Assembly (NCBI GenBank): GCA_900553305.1
Contig: USDI01000115.1
Span: forward strand, 1-6,957
DNA length: 6,957 nucleotides
Reading direction: 5' to 3'
DNA from: an uncultured Lachnospiraceae bacterium
Lineage (GTDB): Bacteria > Bacillota > Clostridia > Lachnospirales > Lachnospiraceae
A program made the translations under genes and the position numbers. Of the stretch, positions 1 through 6,657 are shown piece after piece. A model generated the notes under the pieces. The model was not told the origin of the DNA and searched no databases. It saw only the letters and a program-made list of their open reading frames with translations. Position 1 is the first letter of the stretch, and every line of letters starts with the position of its first letter.

Positions 1-459
1 TTCGGACTGCTTAAGGAGCTGCCGGGAACCTGTCAGGGACTGGAATTGAAATATGTGATTTATGTCGTAGCAGTCATTCTTCTTGGAATGCTTTGCAATG
101 TCGGTCAGATCTGTTATAAGAAGCACAGAGAGGAATTGAAGGCTTTCCGACAGGAAATACCAAAACAGGAGGCAGAAGAATCACCTGCCGCACCGGAAGA
201 CTGGCGGTTTGATCCGGACGATGATTCGGAAGACTGGCGCTTTCCGGATGAACTGACTGGGGAAGAAAAGCAGTCAGAAAATTCTGATTTCTTTACAGCT
301 CCGGATGGAAGAAAGGTGAAATATCTGGAGAATCCTCTGCCGGGACCGAAAAAGCATGTTTCCCGACAGCTTGATTTTGATATTGAAATCAATATGGATG
401 ATATGCTTGCATTTGACCGGAAACTTGATGAAATGGAAGAAAGGGACCGGAAAGGTTAG
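1..459 (+). CDS. Unrecognised membrane-anchored protein, C-terminal part (5' end outside window)
   Basis: I do not recognise this protein. The frame is open from base 1 to a TAG at 457-459, giving 152 codons. A TTG at 46 could start a 137-residue form, with a weak GGGA six bases upstream, but the frame stays open to the window edge, so I favour a gene that begins further left. Codons 18-39 form one hydrophobic helix (Tyr-Val-Ile-Tyr-Val-Val-Ala to Ile-Cys-Tyr), followed at once by Lys-Lys-His-Arg, which by the positive-inside rule puts the long tail in the cytoplasm. The tail is acidic and low in complexity, with two EDWRF copies around codons 66-80. It ends in a more structured-looking stretch, NPLPGPKKHV then a run rich in Asp, Ile and Met. 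This could be the last helix and tail of a multi-pass protein or a single-pass protein. It is followed by a hairpin that may end its transcript. Confidence is good that it is coding, low on function. Confidence 0.7.
   Translation, partial: FGLLKELPGTCQGLELKYVIYVVAVILLGMLCNVGQICYKKHREELKAFRQEIPKQEAEESPAAPEDWRFDPDDDSEDWRFPDELTGEEKQSENSDFFTAPDGRKVKYLENPLPGPKKHVSRQLDFDIEINMDDMLAFDRKLDEMEERDRKG
194..243 (+). repeat. In-frame direct repeat encoding EDWRF twice
   Basis: Bases 194-210 and 227-243 are a 17-base direct repeat with one mismatch (core cggaagactggcg). The copies are 33 bases apart, exactly 11 codons, so both encode Glu-Asp-Trp-Arg-Phe. Between them lies an Asp-rich linker. This is either a small recent duplication or two copies of a short linear motif in the acidic tail of the membrane protein. 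Confidence 0.75.
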
Positions 460-495
460 AGGCAGTTACATACGAATAAGAATCCTTATTAAGGA

Positions 496-540
496 CATAA
501 TAAACGCATCGGGAAGGAAACTTCCGGTGCATTTATTATG
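496..540 (+). terminator. Strong hairpin between the upstream gene and tepA; possible terminator or attenuator
   Basis: The left arm (496-516) and right arm (521-540) close on a GAAA tetraloop at 517-520. Pairing is GGAAG with CTTCC, a single bulged G, GCATC with GGTGC (one T-G wobble), one C-A mismatch, then a perfect 9-bp AT-rich outer stem CATAATAAA with TTTATTATG. Weak pairing can extend to 493 and 543. Seen as a terminator, the GC-rich core ends at 530 and is followed by ATTTATTATGTTT, which is T-rich but not a clean T-run. The structure ends only four bases before the tepA ribosome binding site, so there is no room for a promoter between the two. It may be a leaky terminator, an attenuator, or an RNA processing or stabilising element. 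The hairpin is clear; the role is inferred. Confidence 0.6.
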
Positions 541-543
541 TTT

Positions 544-551
544 GGGGGAGG
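544..551 (+). promoter_or_regulatory. Ribosome binding site that sets the GTG start of tepA
   Basis: GGGGGAGG lies eight bases before the GTG at 560-562. No ATG in this frame between 459 and 700 has a comparable site. The longer upstream reading in the same frame overlaps the preceding gene and encodes unrelated residues before the protease domain, so the GTG is the better start. Confidence 0.8.
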
Positions 552-559
552 AAGACCGT

Positions 560-1270
560 GTGGAAAACGAACAGAATAAAAGGGTAGAGGAAGAAAAGAA
601 CCGTGACCGGAGAATTGAAGAAACCGGACAGGCGACTTTAAATAAAAATGAAAAAGAAAATACCATTCATCTGATTTCAGTAATAGGTGAAATTGAGGGG
701 CATGATAATCTGGGAAGCAATTCCAAGACAACAAAGTATGAACATATTCTGCCACAGCTTGCCGCCATTGAAGACAGTGAAAATATTGACGGAGTACTGA
801 TTCTTTTAAATACGGTGGGAGGAGATGTGGAAGCGGGACTTGCCATTGCGGAAATGATTGCTTCATTAAGTAAGCCGACGGTTTCCCTGGTGCTTGGAGG
901 AAGTCATTCAATCGGTGTCCCGATTGCGGTCAGTACCGATTACTCTTATATTGTGCCGACGGGAACAATGGTGATTCATCCGGTGCGCATGAACGGTATG
1001 GTGATTGGCGTACCGCAGACCTTTGATTATTTTAAGCAGATTCAGGATCGGATTACCGGATTTGTCTGCCAGCATTGTAACATCACGAGGGCGCGTTTTG
1101 AAGAGCTGCTGATGGAAACCGAGATGTTAACAAAAGATGTTGGGACGATCCTGGTGGGTAAGGAAGCAGTTGAAGAAGGAATTATTAACGATACCGGAGG
1201 AATCGGGGATGCCATGAAAAAACTACATTCTCTCATTGATAGCAAAAAGAAAAAATGCTATACTAATTAA
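560..1270 (+). CDS. tepA: ClpP-fold serine protease of the TepA type
   Basis: The product is 236 residues, near the size of Bacillus TepA. The first 35 or so residues are highly charged and unlike a signal peptide, so it is probably cytoplasmic. The ClpP/crotonase fold follows. NTVGGDVEAG (84-93) matches the ClpP oxyanion segment NSPGGSVTAG. GGSHSIG (113-119) carries the likely nucleophile Ser117. VIHPVR (138-143) gives the catalytic His140. The third residue is probably Asp193 in LTKDVG, just before GKEAVEEGIIN, which corresponds to the EAVEYGLID end of ClpP, though that spacing differs by about two residues. An intact triad suggests an active peptidase. No ATPase partner is encoded nearby. 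TepA was named in B. subtilis for an effect on protein export, and its gene lies near spoIIIE there. The same neighbourhood here supports the assignment. GTG is chosen as start from the strong ribosome binding site. Family confidence is high; the substrate is unknown. Confidence 0.88.
   Translation: MENEQNKRVEEEKNRDRRIEETGQATLNKNEKENTIHLISVIGEIEGHDNLGSNSKTTKYEHILPQLAAIEDSENIDGVLILLNTVGGDVEAGLAIAEMIASLSKPTVSLVLGGSHSIGVPIAVSTDYSYIVPTGTMVIHPVRMNGMVIGVPQTFDYFKQIQDRITGFVCQHCNITRARFEELLMETEMLTKDVGTILVGKEAVEEGIINDTGGIGDAMKKLHSLIDSKKKKCYTN
1236..1264 (+). promoter_or_regulatory. Sigma-A-type promoter for ftsK inside the 3' end of tepA
   Basis: TTGATA at 1236-1241 and TATACT at 1259-1264 each match the vegetative consensus at five of six positions. 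They are separated by exactly 17 bases, and TG at 1256-1257 forms an extended -10. Transcription would begin near 1271, just after the tepA stop, giving a leader of about 40 bases before the ftsK ATG. The motif match is direct; activity is inferred. Confidence 0.65.
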
Positions 1271-1279
1271 GACTATGTA

Positions 1280-1297
1280 AGCACAAGATGTAGTGCT
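1280..1297 (+). other. Small inverted repeat in the ftsK leader
   Basis: AGCAC (1280-1284) and GTGCT (1293-1297) can pair around an eight-base loop immediately upstream of the GAAAGGGA ribosome binding site (1298-1305) of ftsK. With only five base pairs it is a weak structure and may be chance. It would sit in the 5' leader of a transcript started by the promoter in the end of tepA. Confidence 0.3.
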
Positions 1298-1311
1298 GAA
1301 AGGGATGTAGT

Positions 1312-4068
1312 ATGGCACAGAGTAAGAAAAGTAACACCAGAAAAAGCAATGGCACCAGAAAAACAAACACGTCAGGCCAAAGCCGGAACCGGAATCAGCG
1401 TCAGAGTGAGCCGATGGATGTGGCAATCAAAAGTGAAGTGATTTTGATTGCCCTGTTTGCGTTGTGTGTTTTTTTGTTTTTATGTAATTTTGGAATTGCC
1501 GGTGTGATGGGAAATGCGATCAGTGGCGTGATGTTCGGCATCTTTGGACTTACCGCATATCTGATCCCGGTTTTCCTGTTTATGATCATAGCATTTGCCA
1601 TGATTAACAGCGGAAATATGATTGCCACAAGGAAGATTATTGCGGCAGTATGCTTGTATCTGATTGTCAGTATGATGTGTGAATTATTTACAAAAGCACC
1701 ACAGGAAGCTGTATCCTACGATTTTAAGGGGATTTATGAGGCGTGCAGTGCAAACCGCAACGGCGGTGGGATTTTGGGCGGTTCCTTTGCTTATCTTGCC
1801 TATCGTTTTTTAGGGCTGACCGGAACCGTGCTGAGTCTTTTGGTGATTGCCATTATTGCGTTGATTGTAATTACGGATAAGTCGTTTATGAAAGGCGTTA
1901 AGAGTGGAAGCCGGAAGGTTTATGAGCGTTCCAGGGAAGATGCCGCATACCGCAGGGAGCGTGCACAGAAACGCAGGGAGGAAGCAGAGGAGCTGCGTAA
2001 GCGAAGAGAAGAGGAACGAAGACTCAGGGAAGAACAAAAGGAGGATCAGAAGATCCTTCGTATGGATAAAAAGGTAACCGGTGTCATGCTGGATACCTCG
2101 CTTACGGCAGAACGCCATGAGGAACCGGTGATGCGTGAACGGGATGATATTCATGAGATTAACCTGTCCGACTTTGAAGAACAACTGGAAAGACCTCATA
2201 CACAGATTGAAGAGGAGGTCGTACCGGAAGATACATACCAGAAGCCGGTGGTTACTCAGCCGGTAGTTACACAGTCAGCAACTGCTCAGCCGGTGATTAC
2301 GCATGAAGACCCGTCTGGCGGTTTTGATTTCAGTAAAATCCGGATTAACGGAGCAATTGAGGAGCGGCAGAGCGATGATATTTCAGAGATCGTAAGCCCC
2401 TATGAAGAAGAGGATATACCGGCACCCGTAAAACCACGTCCGGCAGCGAAGCTTCCGAAAGAGGATCCGTTTGGCATTCCGCTTACGACAGATTCGCAGG
2501 CACAGACAGGTTCTACACAGAATCATGCTTCGGGACAGGCACCGCAGGGTATGACACAGGGAAATCCAGGAAACCAGCCGGTACGTCCCAGGGAATATCA
2601 GTTCCCGCCGATCAGTCTCTTGGCGAAGAGCATGAGCAGGGAGAATAAGAATGCCGGGAATGAACTTCGTGAAACTGCGCAGCGTCTGCAGCAGACCCTG
2701 CAGACCTTCGGAGTACGTGTAACGATTACAGACATCAGTCAGGGACCTGCCGTAACGCGTTATGAGCTGCAGCCCGAGCAGGGCGTTAAGGTAAGCAAGA
2801 TCGTCGGACTTGCCGATGATATCAAGTTAAATCTTGCAGCTACAGACATTCGTATTGAAGCACCGATTCCCGGTAAGGCGGCGATTGGTATTGAGGTTCC
2901 CAATAAAGAGAATACGGCAGTCGGGTTACGCGAACTGCTTGAAACCGATGAATTTAAGAAGTTCCCTTCCAATATCGCGTTTGCGGTTGGTAAGGATATT
3001 GCGGGACGGGTTGTGGTCAGTGACATTGCAAAGATGCCGCATATGCTGATTGCCGGTGCAACAGGCTCAGGTAAGTCGGTATGTATCAATACTCTGATTA
3101 TGAGCATTCTGTACAAGGCAGATCCTTCGGATGTAAAATTGATCATGGTGGATCCGAAGGTGGTGGAATTGAGCGTTTATAACGGAATCCCGCATCTGAT
3201 GATTCCGGTTGTGACCGATCCTAAGAAAGCATCCGCTGCCCTGCAGTGGGGCGTTGCAGAGATGACAGACCGTTATCAGAAGTTTGCAGATTTCAATGTC
3301 CGTGATCTTAAGGGATATAATAAGAAAGTAGAAGATATGGTTGCCAGGGGTGATCCGCAGGCTCCGAAAAAGATGCCGCAGATCGTGATTATCGTGGACG
3401 AGCTTGCCGATCTGATGATGGTATGCCCGGGCGAGGTGGAGGAATCCATCTGCCGTCTGGCACAGCTTGCCAGAGCTGCCGGTATTCATCTGATCATTGC
3501 AACACAGCGTCCTTCCGTAGATGTCATTACGGGCTTAATTAAGGCGAATATGCCAAGCCGTATTGCGTTCAGCGTATCCAGTGGTGTCGATTCAAGAACC
3601 ATCCTTGATATGAATGGAGCAGAGAAGCTTTTGGGTAAGGGAGATATGTTGTTTTACCCACAGGGTTATACGAAGCCTGTCCGGGTACAGGGGGCATTTG
3701 TTTCCGATAAGGAGGTTTCGGATGTTGTGGGATTCTTAAAGAATCAGCAGCTTGGTAATATTTACGATTCGGACATTCAGGAAAAGATGGAAAGCATGGG
3801 AGCTGCCTCCGGAGACGGACATGGCGGATCCGGTGGCGGTAATGAACGGGATCAGTATTTTGTGGATGCGGCACAGTTCATTATTGAGAAGGATAAGGCA
3901 TCCATCGGTATGTTACAGCGCGTGTTTAAGATCGGTTTTAACCGTGCGGCGCGAATTATGGATCAGCTGTGTGAAGCCGGTGTTGTTGGCGAAGAAGAGG
4001 GAACGAAGCCACGTAAGGTACTGATGAGTCAGGAGCAGTTTGAACAGTACATAGAAGAATACTTATAG
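1312..4068 (+). CDS. ftsK: DNA translocase FtsK/SpoIIIE
   Basis: A 918-residue membrane-anchored hexameric ATPase that pumps double-stranded DNA through the closing septum and helps resolve chromosome ends at dif. The start is ATG with GAAAGGGA six bases upstream. In order: a basic Ser/Asn/Arg-rich tail (1-40); membrane helices near 43-62, 73-97, 107-126 and 154-188; a Glu/Arg-rich, probably helical stretch (200-250); a Pro/Gln-rich linker to about 425 with PVVTQ repeats; the alpha domain (about 428-560); the motor with Walker A GATGSGKS (582-589), Walker B IVIIVDE ending at Asp696-Glu697, and TQRPS (731-735); a Gly-rich hinge (829-845); and the winged-helix gamma domain (847-918) with IGFNRAARIMDQL, which reads orientation sequences. 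All motor residues are present. It is longer than Bacillus SpoIIIE (787) and shorter than E. coli FtsK (1329), mainly because of the linker. Whether it acts in division, sporulation or both cannot be told from sequence. Confidence 0.97.
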   Translation: MAQSKKSNTRKSNGTRKTNTSGQSRNRNQRQSEPMDVAIKSEVILIALFALCVFLFLCNFGIAGVMGNAISGVMFGIFGLTAYLIPVFLFMIIAFAMINSGNMIATRKIIAAVCLYLIVSMMCELFTKAPQEAVSYDFKGIYEACSANRNGGGILGGSFAYLAYRFLGLTGTVLSLLVIAIIALIVITDKSFMKGVKSGSRKVYERSREDAAYRRERAQKRREEAEELRKRREEERRLREEQKEDQKILRMDKKVTGVMLDTSLTAERHEEPVMRERDDIHEINLSDFEEQLERPHTQIEEEVVPEDTYQKPVVTQPVVTQSATAQPVITHEDPSGGFDFSKIRINGAIEERQSDDISEIVSPYEEEDIPAPVKPRPAAKLPKEDPFGIPLTTDSQAQTGSTQNHASGQAPQGMTQGNPGNQPVRPREYQFPPISLLAKSMSRENKNAGNELRETAQRLQQTLQTFGVRVTITDISQGPAVTRYELQPEQGVKVSKIVGLADDIKLNLAATDIRIEAPIPGKAAIGIEVPNKENTAVGLRELLETDEFKKFPSNIAFAVGKDIAGRVVVSDIAKMPHMLIAGATGSGKSVCINTLIMSILYKADPSDVKLIMVDPKVVELSVYNGIPHLMIPVVTDPKKASAALQWGVAEMTDRYQKFADFNVRDLKGYNKKVEDMVARGDPQAPKKMPQIVIIVDELADLMMVCPGEVEESICRLAQLARAAGIHLIIATQRPSVDVITGLIKANMPSRIAFSVSSGVDSRTILDMNGAEKLLGKGDMLFYPQGYTKPVRVQGAFVSDKEVSDVVGFLKNQQLGNIYDSDIQEKMESMGAASGDGHGGSGGGNERDQYFVDAAQFIIEKDKASIGMLQRVFKIGFNRAARIMDQLCEAGVVGEEEGTKPRKVLMSQEQFEQYIEEYL
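1335..1363 (+). repeat. Short direct repeat in the basic N-terminal tail of FtsK
   Basis: The 11-mer caccagaaaaa occurs at 1335-1345 and 1353-1363, an 18-base period that keeps frame and encodes Thr-Arg-Lys-Ser-Asn and Thr-Arg-Lys-Thr-Asn. It belongs to a basic, disordered-looking segment ahead of the first membrane helix, probably facing the cytoplasm. Confidence 0.6.
2245..2304 (+). repeat. Degenerate tandem five-residue repeat in the FtsK linker
   Basis: Four consecutive 15-base units encode PVVTQ, PVVTQ, SATAQ and PVITH (residues 312-331). Units one, two and four share the pattern ccggtrrttac; the third has diverged. The repeat lies in the flexible linker between membrane helices and motor, a region that varies in length between species. 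Confidence 0.7.
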
Positions 4069-4088
4069 ACAGAAAGGGCTTATGAGGG

Positions 4089-5759
4089 ATGAAGACAGAT
4101 ATTGAAATTGCACAGGAAGCAAAAATGGAGCCGATTGCATCGGTTGCGGAAACACTCGGAATTACCACAGATGATCTGGAATTATACGGGAAGTATAAGG
4201 CGAAGCTCTCCGACGAATACCTTCAAAAACTAAAAGGACGTCCGGACGGTAAACTGATCCTTGTTACGGCCATTAATCCGACTCCGGCGGGAGAAGGAAA
4301 GACGACAACCAGTGTGGGACTCGGACAGGCCTTCGGACAGATGGGAAAGAAAGCAGTCATTGCATTGCGGGAGCCTTCTCTGGGGCCATGCTTCGGAATC
4401 AAGGGCGGTGCAGCCGGCGGCGGCTATGCACAGGTCGTTCCGATGGAGGAGATCAATCTGCACTTTACCGGAGATTTTCATGCCATCACTTCAGCAAATA
4501 ATCTGCTTGCCGCGTTACTGGATAACCATATCCAGCAGGGCAACCAGTTACAGATTGACCCAAGACAGGTGACCTGGAAACGCTGTCTTGATATGAATGA
4601 CCGTGTGTTGCGCAATATCGTTGTCGGACTGGGTGCAAAGGCAGACGGAACAGTAAGGGAAGATCATTTCGTGATTACGGTTGCTTCTGAAATCATGGCA
4701 ATTCTTTGTCTGGCAGATGATATGAAGGACCTAAAGGAACGCCTTTCCCGTATTGTGGTTGCCTATAACTATCAGGGAGAGCCGGTTACAGCAGGTGATC
4801 TGCAGGCGGTAGGTGCGATGGCAGCCCTTCTTAAGGATGCATTAAAGCCCAATCTCGTACAGACCTTAGAGCACAATCCGGTACTGATCCATGGCGGTCC
4901 TTTTGCGAACATTGCACATGGCTGTAACTCCGTAAGGGCTACGAAGGCCGCTTTAAAAATGGCAGACTACTGTATCACCGAAGCAGGCTTTGGCGCCGAT
5001 CTCGGAGCTGAGAAGTTCTTTGATATCAAGTGCCGTATGGCAGGCTTAAAACCGGATGTCGTTGTCCTCGTTGCAACAATCCGTGCACTTAAATACAATG
5101 GCGGCGTTGCAAAAGCAGACCTTCAGACGGAGAACCTTGACGCTCTGCAAAAGGGAATCGTGAACCTTGAAAAGCACATCGAAAATCTCCAGAAGTACGG
5201 AGTGCCGGTAGTCGTTACTTTAAACAGCTTCTATACCGATACCGAAGCAGAAACCGCATGGGTAAAGCAGTTCTGTGAAGAGAGAAACTGTGAGTTTGCC
5301 ATTTCCAAGGTCTTTACCGATGGAGGGGAAGGCGGTATCGAGCTTGCTGAAAAGGTTATTAAATCCATAGAAACCAAGGAAAGCCACTTTAAACCGTTGT
5401 ATGACGATGAAGCTTCCTTAAAGGAAAAGATTGAAACCGTTGCAAGGGAAATTTATGGTGCAGACGGCGTAAGTTATGCACCGGCAGCGTTAAAGCAGTT
5501 AAAGAAAATTGAAGACATGGGATTTGGAAACATGCCGGTATGTATGGCAAAAACCCAGTATTCCCTGTCCGATAACCCGGAACTCTTAGGAAGACCGGAA
5601 GGATTTACCTTACAGGTAAGAGAGGCGTATGTCTCTGCAGGAGCAGGCTTTGTCGTTGTCCTGACAGGAGCGGTTATGACGATGCCGGGACTTCCGAAGC
5701 ATCCGGCTGCATTTGACATTGATGTGAATGAAGACGGAAAGATCACAGGATTATTCTAA
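4089..5759 (+). CDS. fhs: Formate-tetrahydrofolate ligase
   Basis: This cytoplasmic enzyme joins formate to tetrahydrofolate using ATP, giving 10-formyltetrahydrofolate. It supplies one-carbon units for purines and, in acetogens, forms the first tetrahydrofolate step of the methyl branch of the Wood-Ljungdahl pathway. At 556 residues it is full length for the family. TPAGEGKT (65-72) is the P-loop. The highly conserved stretches EPSLGPCFGIKGGAAGG (95-111), NLHFTGDFHAI (123-133), HGGPFANIAHG (268-278) and TEAGFGADLGAEKF (297-310) are all present, with no break in frame. The ATG at 4089 is preceded by GAAAGGG (4072-4078) at a spacing of ten bases. An earlier ATG at 4082 is in another frame and stops after seven codons. 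The gene begins 20 bases after ftsK and ends 12 bases before folD, so cotranscription is likely. Confidence 0.98.
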   Translation: MKTDIEIAQEAKMEPIASVAETLGITTDDLELYGKYKAKLSDEYLQKLKGRPDGKLILVTAINPTPAGEGKTTTSVGLGQAFGQMGKKAVIALREPSLGPCFGIKGGAAGGGYAQVVPMEEINLHFTGDFHAITSANNLLAALLDNHIQQGNQLQIDPRQVTWKRCLDMNDRVLRNIVVGLGAKADGTVREDHFVITVASEIMAILCLADDMKDLKERLSRIVVAYNYQGEPVTAGDLQAVGAMAALLKDALKPNLVQTLEHNPVLIHGGPFANIAHGCNSVRATKAALKMADYCITEAGFGADLGAEKFFDIKCRMAGLKPDVVVLVATIRALKYNGGVAKADLQTENLDALQKGIVNLEKHIENLQKYGVPVVVTLNSFYTDTEAETAWVKQFCEERNCEFAISKVFTDGGEGGIELAEKVIKSIETKESHFKPLYDDEASLKEKIETVAREIYGADGVSYAPAALKQLKKIEDMGFGNMPVCMAKTQYSLSDNPELLGRPEGFTLQVREAYVSAGAGFVVVLTGAVMTMPGLPKHPAAFDIDVNEDGKITGLF

Positions 5760-5771
5760 AGGAGTACGAAG

Positions 5772-6605
5772 ATGGCAAAGATCATTAATGGAAAAGAAAT
5801 ATCCACACAGTTAAAGGATGAACTGAAGGAAAAGGTGGCACAGTTAAAGGAGCAGGGAATCGAGATTACCCTTGCCGTTGTACAGGTGGGTGATAACCCG
5901 GCGTCCACCGTTTATGTAAGAAATAAGAAAAAGGGCTGTGAGTATATTGGAATCCGGTCATTATCCTATGAACTTCCGGAAGAGACCACACAGCAGGAAC
6001 TGCTTGATCTGATCGGAGAACTGAATGAGCGGAAGGATGTAAACGGCATTTTAGTGCAGCTTCCCCTGCCGTCCCATATTGATGAAAATCTGGTGATCCG
6101 GACCATTTCTCCGTTAAAGGATGTCGATGGCTTTCATCCGCAGAGCGTTGGTGCACTCTGCATTGGTCAAAAGGGCTTTGTTTCCTGTACCCCGGCCGGA
6201 ATTATTGAACTTTTAAAGAGAAGCAATATCGAAATCGAAGGCAGAGAATGTGTGATTTTAGGAAGAAGCAATATCGTCGGAAAGCCGATGGCGTTATTAA
6301 TGCTTCGTGAGAACGCAACCGTTACCATTGCACATTCGAGAACAAAGAACCTGAAAGAGGTCTGCAAGCGGGCAGATATTCTGATTGTTGCCATCGGTAA
6401 GCCGAAGATGGTAAATGCAGACTACGTAAAAGAAGGTGCGGTTGTCATTGATGTCGGCATTAACCGGGATGAGAACAACAAGATTTGCGGAGATGTGGAT
6501 TACGATTCCGTATTTCCGGTTTGCGAAGCCATTACACCGGTACCGGGAGGTGTCGGACCGATGACGATTGCAATGCTGCTTCATAACTGTGTGAGCTCTG
6601 AATAG
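5772..6605 (+). CDS. folD: Bifunctional methylenetetrahydrofolate dehydrogenase / methenyltetrahydrofolate cyclohydrolase FolD
   Basis: FolD interconverts 10-formyl-, 5,10-methenyl- and 5,10-methylene-tetrahydrofolate with NAD(P), so it takes the product of the preceding Fhs directly. The 277 residues match the usual length of about 280. The active-site segment YVRNKKKGCE (48-57) holds Lys52, equivalent to the catalytic lysine of the E. coli enzyme. VQLPLP (95-100), KDVDGFHP (116-123) and SCTPAGI (138-144) form the folate site. GRSNIVGKP (164-172) begins the nucleotide-binding domain, and PVPGGVGPMT (256-265) is the C-terminal signature. The ATG has AAAGGAG (5758-5764) seven bases upstream, overlapping the fhs stop codon, which suggests tight coupling. 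No separate cyclohydrolase gene (fchA) is present in the window. Which cofactor is used cannot be decided by eye. Confidence 0.98.
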   Translation: MAKIINGKEISTQLKDELKEKVAQLKEQGIEITLAVVQVGDNPASTVYVRNKKKGCEYIGIRSLSYELPEETTQQELLDLIGELNERKDVNGILVQLPLPSHIDENLVIRTISPLKDVDGFHPQSVGALCIGQKGFVSCTPAGIIELLKRSNIEIEGRECVILGRSNIVGKPMALLMLRENATVTIAHSRTKNLKEVCKRADILIVAIGKPKMVNADYVKEGAVVIDVGINRDENNKICGDVDYDSVFPVCEAITPVPGGVGPMTIAMLLHNCVSSE

Positions 6606-6613
6606 TTACTATA

Positions 6614-6629
6614 CAGAAGCGGGCTTCTG
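6614..6629 (+). other. Short perfect inverted repeat after folD
   Basis: CAGAAG and CTTCTG pair perfectly around a CGGG loop at 6620-6623, just after the folD stop. No T-run follows (the next bases are acattgaatc), so it does not look like an intrinsic terminator. Its role, if any, is unknown. It lies 12 bases before the ribosome binding site of the next gene. Confidence 0.35.
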
Positions 6630-6640
6630 ACATTGAATCA

Positions 6641-6652
6641 GGGAAGGAGGTG
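6641..6652 (+). promoter_or_regulatory. Near-ideal ribosome binding site for the zinc-ribbon gene
   Basis: GGGAAGGAGGTG contains AAGGAGGTG (6644-6652), an essentially full match to the 3' end of 16S rRNA, placed five to seven bases before the ATG at 6658. It fixes the start of the gene at the right edge and argues that this partial frame is real. Confidence 0.85.
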
Positions 6653-6657
6653 CGGAA

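Noticed and set aside
484..494. Palindrome CCTTA-T-TAAGG upstream of the hairpin, considered as an operator
   Set aside because: Five-base arms around one base are common by chance, and there is no promoter next to it that it could control.
466..501. Possible tepA promoter with -10 CATAAT at 496-501
   Set aside because: There is no -35 match at 16-18 bases upstream, and the -10 is part of the outer hairpin stem, which explains its sequence better.
356..559. Upstream extension of the tepA frame to an ATG at 356
   Set aside because: It overlaps the preceding gene by about 100 bases, passes through the hairpin, and lacks a ribosome binding site. The GTG at 560 has a strong one.
2760..3489. Long open frames on the reverse strand within ftsK
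   Set aside because: They are antisense to a fully conserved motor domain, have no ribosome binding sites, and their products resemble no protein family.
4040..4069. Possible promoter before fhs (TTGAAC, 18 bases, TATAGA)
   Set aside because: Both boxes match at only four of six positions, and the leader would be about a dozen bases, leaving most of the ribosome binding site at the 5' end or lost.
3886..4298. Two GAGAAGGA octamers (3886-3893 and 4291-4298) resembling the SpoIIIE recognition sequence GAGAAGGG
   Set aside because: Each has a mismatch and encodes conserved protein residues, including part of the fhs P-loop. Two near-hits in this length are not meaningful.
6219..6276. Exact 13-base direct repeat agaagcaatatcg in folD (6219-6231 and 6264-6276)
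   Set aside because: Both copies encode Arg-Ser-Asn-Ile in segments that look typical for FolD, so shared codons explain it without a duplication event.
6584..6615. Possible promoter before the zinc-ribbon gene (TACTAT or TATACA near 6607-6615)
   Set aside because: No recognisable -35 box lies at the right distance from either -10 candidate.
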